Origin: Allantophomopsis cytisporea
Lineage: Eukaryota > Ascomycota > Leotiomycetes > Phacidiales > Phacidiaceae
Reading direction: 5' to 3'
NCBI GenBank assembly: GCA_024752435.1
Contig: CP103025.1
Coordinates: 2,046,001 to 2,110,000, forward strand
DNA length: 64,000 nucleotides
Part shown: positions 10,650 to 22,594 of the stretch, piece by piece
Position numbering within the stretch: the stretch's first letter is position 1
Layout: every line of letters begins with the position of its first letter
The notes under the pieces: generated by a model
The model's input: only the letters and a program-made list of their open reading frames with translations
Database searches by the model: none
Told to the model about the DNA's origin: nothing
Position numbers and translations under genes: made by a program

Positions 10650-13451
10650 ATGCGCAATCTCTCCATGGACAGTAAGGTGTCGCCGCAAGTTAGCCCTGAC
10701 AGCGACGGGGATGGAGAGAATGATCGATACCTCAGTGGGGAGGAAAGTGGTGGAGATCCAAATGCAAATGGCGATGGTCCACGCAAAAGGCAGCGACGTC
10801 CCATGAGCGTCTCGTAAGATAATGGCCCTTTCTCCATCTAAGCATGAAATTGGCGATGAGCCTATGCAACCTTCACATGCACCGACTTCGGAAAAAGAGA
10901 GCGAAGAGCATTCCTGGCTAACAACGAGACGAAGGTGCGAACTGTGTAAACAGCGAAAGGTACGTCGAAGAACATTACACCACTTTATAGATTCATCTCT
11001 TCCATCGTTCCACCGCACCTTCTCAAGCGATGCGCAATCAGTCCACAAGATCCAGGAACCTGGTTCATTGCTACTATTACGGAAGTATGCAGGATGATTG
11101 TTTATCCATACTGCCTGCCTTTTATACTCTGCGGCTTATGAGATGTACCGAGGGAGACTTTTAGGAACTGGTGGTTGACAGAATGTTCAGGTGAAATGCG
11201 ACCGAGGACAACCATCGTGTGGTTGGTGTAGTCGAAATGGTGCGATATGTGAATACAAGGAGCGCAAGAAACCGGGCCTCAGAGTCAGTAACACTGGTTC
11301 CAAATCAAACGTATATCAGCTCATGAAATTTAGGCTGGCTATGGGCGCGAACTTGAACAACGACTCGATCGATTAGAGGAGGTTTTGCAGAGACATTCAC
11401 GGATTTTGGAGAGCTCATACAATTCCAATGGTAGCCGGAGCATCCATAGCGACCATACGTCCCCTCACGATAATCCATTGTTTAGGCAAAACGAGCTGGG
11501 CCATTCTTCCCAAGCTGATGCTGCTCTTTTCATGCAAAAGCCCTCTACCTATACGCCATCATCACAAGCTCTGGATTATGCGTCATCCATGCCACCGGCA
11601 ACTCCGTCGTTACACTCTGATACTTTCCAACAGAATCCTGTACAGCATCAGCATTCGGCTCACTCTATAAGTCACCCACCACCGCCAGATTTCTATAATA
11701 CCAACCAGCCACCTCTCGAATCACCAAGCCTGAATATTTCTCAGACCCAAACAAACTTACCTTCAGGCTTAGATCACGATCTTCCGCCATATGATTTGCT
11801 ATATGCTCTAGTTGATCTATATTTCAAGCACGTGAACACTTGGTGTCCAATCCTCCACCGAAGATCAACCTTGGACTCTTTGTTCGGACCATCTACCTTA
11901 GAAGAGGCAGATAAGATTCTTCTGCATGCTATAGTCGCTACCACTCTCAGATTCTCGACTGACCACCGACTCACTGAAGACAGGAGACGACACTACCATG
12001 ACATTTCGAAACAAAAGGTTCTTTTATACGGCCTCGAAAATTCGTCTGTCAAGGCTCTTCAGGCCATGGTTATCCTCGCTCTAGATCTTGTTGGGAGTAG
12101 CAATGGTCCTCCAGGATGGAATCTTCTGGCACTTATCACTCGCTCCGTTGTACAGCTGGGTCTTTCGGTGGAGACAACCTCGTCCTCTGTCTCTCCTAAT
12201 TATCCGTCGATCTATACTTTAAGAGCTATGGTTCTCCCCGATTCAGCCAATTTTATCGAAGAGGAATCGCGCAGACGTCTGTTTTGGATGATATATCTAC
12301 TTGACAGATATGCGACAATTGCAACAGCTTTCGAGTTTGCATTGGATGAGAAGGAAATTGATCGTAAGCTACCGTGCCGTGACGACTTATGGAACAAGAA
12401 TTTCCATGTTGAGACAAGATGGTTTCATACCCCTGAGAGAACAGAATACGACATCAATCGCCCAGAGAATCTCGGTGCATTTTCTTACTATATTGAAATT
12501 CTTGGGATCTTGTCAAGGATTCACAAATTCTTGAAGAAGCCTGTAGACATCGGGGCTCTCTCGGATGTTGAACAGTGGCAGGGAGAGTATCGAGAGCTCG
12601 ACAATGCGCTGACATCCTGGAAATTCGGCCTCCCAGGAGAATATGGAAACATGGCCAAGCTATTCCAACCTAATGGGAACAAGGCTATCAATTGTGGTTG
12701 GGTGATGTTACATGCCACTTATCATACTACCGTCATTCGTCTTCACTCATCGGCAGCATACCCTACTACCCGTTCACCTATTTTCACTCCATCTTATACT
12801 GCTTCGCAACGATGTCATGGAGCAGTCGAGAACATTACAGCGCTTACTGAATATGTTGTGAACAACGGAATGCTCCCGAAGCTCGGTCCCCCGTTCGCCT
12901 TCACGCTATGGGTTGCAGCCCGTCTGCTCCTCGTCCACGGCTCAACCATCGAGCACAAATTGTCTCCTCAGATCCAGTTCCTAGTAGATACCCTGAAGGA
13001 AATGGGTAAATACTGGCTAGTAGCAGAGCGTTACACAACCATCCTTCAACGTGTTCTCGATGAGCACCGCGATTCCGAGAGATCAATAGGCACCAGCGGT
13101 GAGAGGGTGACGCCTTCGTCCGTCAAGATTCTCGCGGATATGCGGCGATGCGCTTACGATCTGGACTTTCTGATCTCCCGCCAACCACGACACCTAGTTG
13201 GTGGCATATCACGCCTTCCATCGGTGACGCCTGCACGCACCCCCGCGCCCAATGAGCTTGAATACCTCGACGTTTTCGACTTCTTCAATATGCCGCGGCT
13301 GCCTGCTGCCAATGACAATTCGAATGGACAGACTCATGGTGCCGTCGAGGGCGGCGATTTGCATGTTCCCGATATGGGAAATAATGAGTTTAATATTACG
13401 AATTTCATGGTGGATGCTAATGCAGATTGGTTGTTTAAGAATCAGAATTAA
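10650..13451 (+). CDS. Zn2Cys6 transcription factor with fungal-specific TF domain
   Basis: Exons 10650..10813, 10935..10959 (25 nt), 11191..11283, 11334..13451; 799 aa. The binuclear zinc cluster spans exons 1-3 with perfect C-X2-C-X6-C-X6-C-X2-C-X6-C spacing (Cys56, 59, 66, 73, 76, 83) and KQRKVKCDRGQPSCGWC as its core. A basic linker (KERKKPGLRAGYGRELEQRL) leads into a short coiled coil (LDRLEEVLQRH). A Ser/Pro/His-rich region follows, then a fungal_trans middle homology domain from about residue 245 (YDLLYALVDLYFKHVNTWCP) with the typical RRRLFWMIYLLDR motif. It should be a nuclear DNA-binding regulator. Divergence from rhamnonate dehydratase suggests, but does not prove, that it controls sugar-acid catabolism. 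A second in-frame Met follows five codons after the first. Confidence 0.93.
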
Positions 13452-14187
13452 GGTGGAAAATTGCTACATTTGTTTCGGCGTATATTTAAGGGGTTGAGTT
13501 AAAGGTTGCATGGGAATCGGGCATTGCTAGGAGATACTGAGCGTATGGGCTGGATGGCGTTTGATGTGTATATGACTTCACACGCTGCCTGCATCTTTTA
13601 GTATCGGCTGGCGTACTCAAATACGCGCATGATGTTTTAGCATCTTGAAATATCGGTCCTGATAGCAATCTAAAAAGTGGTATTTGATGGAATAATATAT
13701 CTCACTCGGTCATTTCCCTAAAATGTGCACATGCCTAGAGGCTATCAATACGTGTGCTCCATGTGTCTGTTGCGGAAAGACCTACACAATAGACTTTGTA
13801 GCCGTTAATAGCCATAATTATGGAGATGCGTATGTTCATCAAAGACCGTAAAGTTCTTAAGAACTAGAGCTAGATATAGTTATTAAGAGCTTTACTATCA
13901 CCATGCGCATCATTAAAGACACAGGCGTAGCACCATTAGATTTTCGAATGTTTATTCCATTTCTAAATAATAAACCCCAACTCCCTCCGGTCAAATGAAC
14001 GATGTCGCAACATTTCCAAAACGAGTGCTCAAGCCCAAGCTAACTCGCTACCCATCACCCGATCCCAATGCCGCAAAAGTTCAAAAGAAATCCAAACTCT
14101 GAATCACAATCAGATCGTGTGTATGTATGTAGGAAATCTTCTTTTAATTCCTCCATTTCTCTGGGTCACATGATCATGGTCATGTGC
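13452..14187. other. Intergenic, convergent 3' ends
   Basis: Spacer between the regulator (+) and ACH1 (-). AT-rich; a stretch near 13850-13900 has TTCTTAAGAACT (short palindrome) and TTATTAAGAGCTTTAC. No gene supported. Confidence 0.5.
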
Positions 14188-15961
14188 TTAAGCCCACTTG
14201 GTGAGCTTCATGCTACCTTGTTGATCAAGAGCCTTGTGCATGTCGAATGTGTTCCAGAGCAAGTGTGGCTCGTGGCCCCAGCCGCGGCGCATGCACTCGA
14301 ACTCTGCCTTGCGGAAGTAGTCTTCAAGAATTGGTTTGTAGTCCGGGTGAGCGCACTTGTCGATAATTACCTTCGCCCTCTCCTTAGGACTCAACCCACG
14401 AACATCAGCGAGACCTTGTTCTGTCACAACAACGTCTAGATCATGTTCAGTCTGATCTACGTGTGTACACTTGAATTGTCGTTAGCTTTACGATAATAAT
14501 TTATATTAATTCAGAACTTACCATAGGCACAATGCAAGAGACGCCGTGAGGATCAGTCTTCGATGGACGGGTAGATGGAGTGTGCATGATAGAATACTTC
14601 GAGTTACGAAGGAAATCAGCAGAGCCTCCGAGACCGTTAAGCATGCGGGATCCCATAACACAAGTGCTGTTTGCGTGGGCATAGATGTCGACTTCAACAG
14701 GAGTGTTCATGCCAATAACGCCAAGTCTGCGGATGATTTCTGGGTGGTTGGAAACTTGCTGTGGACGAAGAAGCAGCTTGTCGAAGTAGTTCTCCCAGCC
14801 GTCGTAAAAGCGCTTGAATCCATCTGGAGAGAAACGAATGGAGGTTGCGGTTGCGAAGTCAAGCTTTCCAGAGTCAAAAAGATCGAGGAACGTATCCTGG
14901 AGCACTTCGGTCCACACCTTGAGGTTCTTGAAGTTGGATTCAGCAAGTCCTCCTACTACGGCGTTGGCAATGTTGCCAATACCAGATTGGAGTGGAAGGA
15001 GAGATGCTGGAAGACGGCCGTGGCTAACTTCGTGCTCAAGGAACTCAATAAGGTTGGAGGCGATAGCCTTAGAGTTCTCATCCTCTGGGCTGTTTGGGGC
15101 TGTTTGGTCTTGGTAATCAGACTCAACAACAGCTACAACCTTGTCTGTATCAATTGGGATAGAGTTGGAACCAATACGGTCTTCAACACCCATGATCAAA
15201 TATGGCTTGCGTCTTGGTGGGACATCACACATAGTAATATCGTGGAGACCCTCGAAGGACGGCATAGAGGTGTTGACTTCAATGATGATCTATGAAAATT
15301 TAGAAATGCGTGTATTTTAAAGGATGTCAGTTTCTTACCTTGTCGGCCATCTGAAGGAGTTCTGGAGAAGCTCCAACTGAAGCACCTGGGATAATTCCAC
15401 CATCCTCAGTAATTGCAGTAGCCTCGACAATCACAACATCTAAGTTCTTATTTGGACGGTCTTTTGTGTAGAAACCATAAACCAGGTCCGTTGGGAACAT
15501 GGACAAATGCTTGTCGAAAAAGTTGATTTGACCATTGTTGATGCCCTTGGCAATTTCTTTTCCAACTTGATGAGGACTTCTTCTGTCGATCATATTCAAT
15601 TTGGCCCATCTGTTCTCAGTTTCGGCACCCGAGGAGGCACCAACGAAAAGAGAGTACTTGAGCTGTCCCTGGAGGTTGTTGTTTTCGACATGATTTGCGA
15701 GCATAGTAGGGACCTTCCTATGAAGTGGGTGGTCAGTATGAATCTCTGAAATCACATTCCTACCTTGCGCTCTACAGCTCCCCATTTCTTCAATCAGATA
15801 AAATAGAGCACTCACTTGGGATATCCTACACCGGTAAATCCGGACCATCCAATATACGCTCCATTTGGGAAATGCTTAAGGGTGTCCTCTGCTTTGCAAA
15901 GTTTCGAGAGCAGAGATGGTCGTCGCACACGACTTCTCAACAAAGCCGACACTCCAGACAT
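14188..15961 (-). CDS. ACH1: Acetyl-CoA hydrolase / CoA-transferase, mitochondrial
   Basis: Ach1 transfers CoA between short-chain acids (succinyl-CoA, propionyl-CoA, acetate) and is needed for acetate and propionate handling in mitochondria. Exons 15816..15961, 15339..15717, 14522..15289, 14188..14469; 524 aa, close to the yeast protein. Motifs seen: GWSGFTGVGYPKK near the N-terminus, FFDKHLSMFPTDL, VEATAITEDGGIIPG, LPLQSGIGNIANAV, MNTPVEVDIYAHANST, LGGSADFLRN, and C-terminal LSPKERAKVIIDKCAHPDY. Sequence agreement with yeast Ach1 continues across each exon junction. The N-terminus is basic (LLRSRVRRPS), consistent with targeting. Upstream lies 1.5 kb without a gene apart from a decayed-looking fragment. 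Confidence 0.97.
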
Positions 15962-17501
15962 TTTGGGATGAGTATGAACAGATGATGGAAGAGCAGAATC
16001 TGGACAATTGAAGAAAAGGAAGAGGGACAGTTAAGAAGGATTTCGGTAAGGCCCAAATCGAGATCAGCCGGTGTCTGAGAATCAAGTGTGATCGATTGCC
16101 AGGCTTAATAAGGAAGGAAGACCATTTAATGTGTCGAGTGAGAGCAAAAAAGTCACTTAAGTGAAATAACGGACTCTGCCCCGCGACGTTGACGTAGCAG
16201 GGCTGGGAAAAGGAATACAGCGGCAAATCCTTAGGTCCGGGGTGCCAATTTGGCGGGGCGGCAAGGTACTCAGCGGCCAAAATTAGGAGATTTAACGAGT
16301 AGAACAGTCTGAGAACAGCACCACCATGTTTCTATGGAAGGATGGAATGGCCAACGGTCCACAAATATTATTCTATGTACGTTGACTCCTCGTCGTTTGT
16401 GAGACATCCACGGCTCAACTGACATTCCTTCACTTCATGTTGTTATCAAGAAATAAATTTTCAAGAGTAAAGGTATGTTTTTGGAGGAAAAACAAGAGGT
16501 CAGGTAAGTGAGAATACGATGCTCACCACTTGAGCTGCACATTCTAAGTATCAAGAATCCCTGCCAGGTACATACAGCTCGGCGGTTCAAGTATTAATAT
16601 TAATGACAGGTGATATTCGTCAGGTAGTCCGTCGTACGACTAAGCTCTGCTTGACGTTTTAGGCTCGACATCCTCGTTTATAGCCTCATCAACCGAGCGT
16701 GTACCGAATATCGCTCCTGATGCTCCTTTGAGAATCACCTTTTGTCCGTACAAGCGGCGGCCGATATCGTTGGCCGAGACATATCCGAGTTACCGGTGCT
16801 TCGTTAACTGTATCTATGCGTATTTGTGCTTATGAACAGCATGTAAGTCAAGTATAAGAGACAACAAATATATTATTACAAACTCCGTGATCCAGAGTGT
16901 TATATACCTTTGGCTTTTCTCCTGGTTTCCCTTCTCCTGACATGTTCTTGAACGTGGAGACTCCGGAACATGTACGGACTAGACAGAAGGGTCCCAAGTG
17001 GACGCTGTTGCATGGGAACAGCATTTCTGTGTGTCATCTTGTTGTGAAGACATGGAAGAACCTTGAATCTGCTATCCACCACATCACTCAATACTCCTTC
17101 GTCCCATTATGTTCCTTATCTCCCATACTATCGTCAGTTTTGACCGATGCACTTTCTTAGAAGAATTAAGTATGAATAACCAAATACTTATATCACTGTT
17201 GATAGTCATATGAGCTACAATTTATTGATATATGATGTGACAAAATATATACGAAGCAGTGTGGTGTGTAGTTGGGTACAGCAGGCGCACATGTGTTCCT
17301 TACTGCAACACGTATCCACTGCATACATCTCCAAAGGTTCTTAACAACACTGTACAACAAACATATACAGAATAACCTGTGCGCATTTATCAAAAGCAGC
17401 ACATGGACTTTACTTGCATTTGAATGTCTACAAGTTTCTGAATCCATCGATCCACGTGCTCTGTTCAAAAGCAGCTAAGAATCCAAGGGCTCTACTACAT
17501 C
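15962..17501. other. Intergenic between ACH1 and the RUS-family gene
   Basis: Divergent promoter space. AT-rich except for two blocks that read as coding on the minus strand (16640-16807 and 16908-17024), listed separately as a possible pseudogene. Nothing else recognised. Confidence 0.5.
16640..17024 (-). pseudogene. Possible decayed two-exon gene fragment
   Basis: Two coding-like blocks on the minus strand: 16908..17024 (ATG at 17024, ending at a GTATAT donor) and 16640..16807 (after a GATACAG acceptor). Spliced in phase, the second block reads LTKHR, then a TAA stop, then GYVSANDIGRRLYGQ, further residues with GASGAIFGTRSVDEA, an acidic stretch and a terminal stop. Local GC is higher than in the flanks, and codon third positions look gene-like after the stop. 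The internal stop, the short length and the lack of a recognisable family suggest a relic rather than a working gene. An alternative is a chance open frame. Confidence 0.3.
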
Positions 17502-19343
17502 ATGACAAGCACCACCTCAGACTCGAAGCGATTTGATCTGAATCACGACTCGAGCGTCATTTGTGAAATAGTTGAATACAATCAGTCAGGGAATGAGGTT
17601 GCCACCTACCTGAATACGAAGAATGAGAATGGGGAGGGCTTCAGAGTAGATGTGGTGGTAGGTATATCTGACAAATGCCTTGATGATAATCATCCACACG
17701 CCTATAGGAATATCGATATTGATGTCTTCCCCTTAGAACCCCTTTCCAGCCTACAGCTCTACAGAGGCGCATGCCAAAACAATTCTGAATGCATTTATGC
17801 CAGCTGGATATCCTAGCAGTGTTAGCAGTGATTATCTGGAGTTCGTTATTTTTGGAACTGATCTTGACCCCATTCACTGACTGATCTATGCACAGATATC
17901 AAATATATGTACGCAATGATGTACACGTGGTTACAATACACGACCTGAAGACTGACAAACACTGACAGGACTCTCTGCAAGCATTCTCAAGCTCCATCGC
18001 AGGTCTTCTAGCATCGCGTGCGGTACTCGAAGGTGAGTAGTTTCAACATCCACACCTCATGATTCACAAGCTGACAAACACTAGGAATCGGGGTTGGTGA
18101 TACCGGCGCATCGCCCACAGCAGCGCTCCTCCTATCCATCCTGCAAGACAGTATGGGCCGCATTGCCACAATTCTCTTCGCCCACAGACTGGGCACCTCA
18201 CTCGAGCCGGAATGCAAGATGTACCGCTTTGCTGCGGACATATTCAATGATACCGCAATGGTGCTCGATTGCATGTCACCGATGTTTCCCAAAGCCATTC
18301 GAGTTGGCGTTTTGAGCTTGTCAAGTGTTCTGCGCGCATTGTGTGGAGTAGCTGCTGGCAGCTCAAAGGCAAGTCTAAGTGCGCATTTTGCGTTGAATCG
18401 AAACCTGGGCGAGTTAAATGCTGTAAGTTAACTCACATGTTTGTCTTGAATGGCAAAGGATCTCATGCCATTACAGAAAGACTCTAGTCAAGAAACCATC
18501 ATCTCATTGATGGGAATGCTCACTGGTAGCTTTGTCGTATCTCGCATATCGTCACAATTTACTACTTGGGTAGCCATGATCGTTTTACTCTCCGTCCATC
18601 TCGGCACAAACTACCTTGCTGTCCGCGCTGTGAATATGAGAACGTTGAACCGCCAACGAGCCAACATTGTGCTGTCAGATTATGTAGCCAGGCGCGAACG
18701 CATTCAGACTGACTCTGATACCTCACTAGAGAAGCGACTGAGCCCGCAAACTGAGATGTTCCTGACCCCAGAGCAAGTGTCTCCCAGAGAGCGTATCTTC
18801 GAGTGCGATAGCGTACTACGTTGGCGTGGTGATAAGATCCTAGGTCATTGTCGAATAGGTGTTGACATCAGCACGATCTTAACGTCCATGCAACAGCACA
18901 ACGCTGTATCTTGCTCGTATAGTAAAATGCGAGTGAGTCTGTGCGACTTGCTCTCCATTACTGAGGGTGAGTATATCATATGGCTGGATGTTAAGCAACG
19001 TACCTTTCTCGTTGCGCTGCTAAAACAGAAATCTGATGAGCAGGAACCAAGGATCAAACTCATGGCTTGGTTTCATGCTCTTAGTGCTGCGAGGATGCTG
19101 GAAAGGGGGGGTTTGGATGTCAAGAACATGGGACCAGAGGAGATTTGTGAGGTTCTGAGGCAGAGGAGGACAGATAAGCAGGAAACTGATGAAATTCTGA
19201 ACGCGCTATCAGATGCGGGTTGGGATTTGACTTGTGATGCTCTGGAGACTAGGGCAGGGACGAGAGTTGAGGTGAAAAGAGTCAAGGGGATGGATTGTGC
19301 TTTTGCGGTGGATAGGCAGAGTGTATTGGAAATTGGAAGATGA
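17502..19343 (+). CDS. RUS family (DUF647) protein
   Basis: Fungal relative of plant ROOT UVB SENSITIVE proteins; the plant proteins act in UV-B and vitamin B6-linked responses, and no fungal role is established that I know of. Exons 17502..17657, 17737..17840, 17896..17908 (13 nt), 17969..18032, 18085..18422, 18477..19343; 513 aa. Family signatures: FMPAGYPSSVSSDYLEYQ, YDSLQAFSSSIAGLLASRA, GIGVGDTGASPTAALLL, LGTSLEPECKMYRFAADI, LSSVLRALCGVAAGSSKAS, then QETIISLMGMLTGS and the membrane-like WVAMIVLLSVHLGTNYLAVR. One donor is GTTCGT (17841), required to keep SDYLE-YQIYD in frame around the 13-nt exon. The C-terminal 200 residues are more variable, as usual in this family. Confidence 0.9.
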
Positions 19344-20270
19344 GAGGCTCTTTATGACGCAGTTCTACTCACACAGACATATATGGATATGCATATGTGT
19401 AGTTTAATTATTTTGGAAACTGGCACTTCCTAACAGCCACCTCTTGAGCTGGGACATCACCGTGCCCAGTATGATGCAACCTGCTAGATCTATTATAGAG
19501 GCTCTGTGTAAGCACATGATTGACACCAACATCATTAATGAAAAATATGAGATAACGGATGTTGTATATTTACCAATATATAGTTTCTCTTTTGTTAACT
19601 ATTTCTAGACACAAAAGCTTAGCCAAATTCATAGTGCAACGTAAGAAGTATGAAAAGCATATTCCAATCAATTGTCATTTCAAATTTGGGACCATATATT
19701 CTCACTCTTTGTGTATACCCGTTAAATTTGTACGTATGTCATGATTTATTCTAAGATCAGTTGGCGCTAGTCAAAGTATTAGACGTACTTTGTGAAACTC
19801 AAGAGCAAGTGTATATGAAATGTATTTCTCCTATATCCCCGGACACAAGTGAGATAGACTTATGTGGGAAATGAGCTCGACCAAGAAATGGCGGTCCGGT
19901 AGAGTAAACTATGCATATATTCTTCGTTTATAGCACTTGATTTCTCATCCCCGAAGACTTCATTATTCATAATAGCCTGACATCCTGTTCACTTGATATG
20001 TTTGTATACTCGCACTACTCTGCGAATTCTTGTCATCAATACTTCACAGCACTAGGTTGTAGTGACATACTGTTAGCATAGCACTGGTAAATTATATGCC
20101 CTATGATACATGATGTCCATATAAGAGAGTTGTTGTGGCAAGAATAAGTGAGACACGATCCAAGAGCAATGGGTGCTTGCATTTTCCATGTTCAGGTGTG
20201 GCGTTAAGTTTTTATACATATAATTACATCTCATCTATCCTTGACGCCCTTCCCAAAATATCAGACCGAA
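19344..20270. other. Intergenic, convergent 3' ends
   Basis: AT-rich spacer between the RUS-family gene (+) and heme lyase (-). Only short open frames; no repeat or RNA gene recognised. Confidence 0.5.
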
Positions 20271-21123
20271 TCAAACCAAGCCAACAAACTTTGCAGCCCG
20301 CATCTTCCATCCTTCTAATGAATTGAGCTTGGGTCGTACGTCAAGATAAAAGCTCGGTAAGCCATTGGGCTGGGCCTTTCCAGGATAAAAATCGATCACG
20401 TATTCAACTGTTGTTCCGCACCTATCGATAGTCCAGTCGTGGCGATCAAATGGTGCAGTGTATCCCATCATGGTCTTGACCTTCGCTCTTGGGGTCATGC
20501 TCCTTGACAAACCCATGAAGCTATGTAGTCTTGGACCGCCGCATCTGAAGACAATTAGCATAGGGATTCATAGTGAAGGCATGAGCATCTTACTTCTCGT
20601 CAGACCCATATGGACGCTCCCAATCCTTGATTTCCTTCCATGCTCGCTCATTGACAGCATTGTGTATTGGAACAATGGTCTTCATATCCGCAGCCTGACT
20701 ATCATGACCCTTCCTCTTCATAGCCTCGAAAAACATCTTCTCACTGGGATATATCCAATTACCGTCTTTACTAACTCCCGTCTCTTCTTGGCTATTCGCT
20801 GGTGATGCATGATCCGACGCTGCTGTCGCAGACCTAGGAATTGTCGAGACCACTCTCTCAGTCCCCAATCCGTTGTGTGTTGATGGATGTACCGGCTCTG
20901 GCACAGCACTTGAGCCAAATAATCGAGACCAGAGTCCTGGCTTGGCTGTCGCTGGTGCTTGATCGATTTGTTTCGAGTCGCAGGAATTGCCATCATTCGC
21001 TACAGCAGCCTTCATGTCTGCGACTGGGAATGGGTTTTTTTGCGCATTGGATTTCAACCATGCTACCCGGGTTTCATGGTCGACCGGACAAACATCCGCT
21101 GATGTTGACTTGTCGTTCGACAT
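20271..21123 (-). CDS. CYC3: Holocytochrome c synthase (cytochrome c heme lyase)
   Basis: Attaches heme covalently to apocytochrome c in the mitochondrial intermembrane space. Exons 20594..21123 and 20271..20544; 267 aa. A heme-regulatory CPVDH motif sits at residues 12-16. The conserved core includes NWIYPSEKMFFEAMKRKGHD, IVPIHNAVNERAWKEI, WERPYG, then across the intron KCGGPRLHSFMG, SPF-type PFDRHDWTIDRCG with its histidine, VEYVIDFYPGK and the C-terminal DVRPKLNS. This order matches Cyc3/HCCS proteins. It is divergent from mevalonate diphosphate decarboxylase with 225 bp between start codons, so the two probably share a compact promoter. Confidence 0.95.
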
Positions 21124-21348
21124 CTCGTGCCTCGTTCGTATAATTCGTGAGATTTCGAAGCGGAATGCGTGCTTTGGGCGGTGATTGTCGATATGATGAC
21201 CGACAATATTTTGGGATCCCGGTAAATATATGGCGGTAGCTTTCCGCCCGTTATTGAATGTCTCTCAATTGGCGGGTGCAACATCGGACCGCCCAACCCT
21301 CCTTTATCATATTCGAAAGTAAATACAGTCTCATTATCACCAATTGCA

Positions 21349-22594
21349 ATGTCGGACACCAAGATCTACCAAGCAAGCACCACTGCTCCAGTGAACATTG
21401 CTGTTGTTAAGTATGATTTCCTGCATATTCACCAATCTTTGTCTCAGACCCCTTATTGTCATAGCTCTAGCTAATGGTTATTCCAGATACTGGGGGAAAA
21501 AAAGCGTTGAGCTCAATACTCCAACAAACAGCTCTCTCTCCGTGACCTTGTCGCAAGATGACTTGCGCACACATACAACCGCCGCCTGTGGTCCATTCTC
21601 CGAAGATTCCCTCCTCCTAAACTCGCAGCCTCAAGACATCTCCGGCGCCAGAACCCAAGCATGTTTCCGCGAACTTCGAAGCCTACGCGCTGCCCTCGAG
21701 GCCAAGGATTCGTCACTCCCAAAGCTCAGCACCATGAAATTGCGCCTTGTGTCTGAGAACAACTTTCCAACTGCTGCTGGACTTGCCAGTTCTGCTGCTG
21801 GCTTTGCAGCACTCGTGCGCGCCATTGCCGATTTATACGAGCTTCCAGCTTCCCAGACTGAGCTTTCCAGAATTGCACGTCAAGGGTCAGGCTCTGCTTG
21901 TCGCAGTTTGTTCGGTGGTTACGTAGGATGGAACATGGGCTCCAAGGAGGACGGAAGCGACTCACAGGCCTACGAGGTTGCGCCAGCCAGCCATTGGCCT
22001 GATATGAAGGCACTTATCCTTGTGGTGTCTGCAGAGAAGAAGGGTGTCAGCAGTACATCGGGCATGCAAATCACTGTCAAGACAAGTGGTCTCTTCCAGC
22101 GCCGTGCTGAGGTTGTCGTCCCCAAACACATGAAGGAGATGGAACAGGCTATTAAGGACAAGGACTTTGAGAGCTTTGGAAAGGTCACCATGATGGAGAG
22201 CAATTCTTTCCATGCTACTTGTCTCGACACCTTCCCACCTATCTTCTACCTTAACGACGTTTCTAGAGCTGCTATTGCCGCTGTAGAGGCTATCAATGCC
22301 AAGGCTGGCAAGATCATCGCTGCTTATACCTTCGATGCTGGACCAAATGCTGTGATTTACTACTTGGAAAAGGACACGGCGGCTGTGGCTGGTGTTTTCC
22401 GAAGCGTCCTTGCCCACGTTGATGGATGGCAGAATGTTGATGCTAAGGTCCAAGATATGAGCCACCTCAATGAGAAGGCAGTCAACACACTCAAGGATGG
22501 TGTTAGTCGAGTTATTTCGACCGGCGTTGGTGGTGGACCAGTTAGCACAAAGGAAAGCTTATTAAGTGAAGATGGTGAAGCTCTGCGAAAGTAG
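21349..22594 (+). CDS. ERG19: Diphosphomevalonate decarboxylase
   Basis: Converts mevalonate-5-diphosphate to isopentenyl diphosphate with ATP, the last step of the mevalonate route to sterols; GHMP kinase fold. Exons 21349..21410 and 21487..22594; 389 aa, normal for fungi. N-terminal STTAPVNIAVVKYWGKKS crosses the intron in phase; TPTNSSLSVTL follows. The Ser/Ala-rich ATP loop FPTAAGLASSAAGFAAL is near residues 112-128, then RQGSGSACRSLFGGYVGW, which carries the catalytic-site Ser/Arg region, and C-terminal AAYTFDAGPNAVIYYLE and STGVGGGPV. The start is the only Met that preserves the family N-terminus. Confidence 0.97.

Noticed and set aside
10935..10959. Zn2Cys6 protein starting at the Met at 10822 instead of 10650
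   Set aside because: That frame reads into the zinc cluster without an intron but lacks the conserved RRPMSVS lead-in. It also leaves a good GTAAGA donor and a coding-like first exon unexplained.
14546..15295. 249-codon plus-strand open frame
   Set aside because: Antisense to ACH1 exon 3, whose product matches the family throughout.
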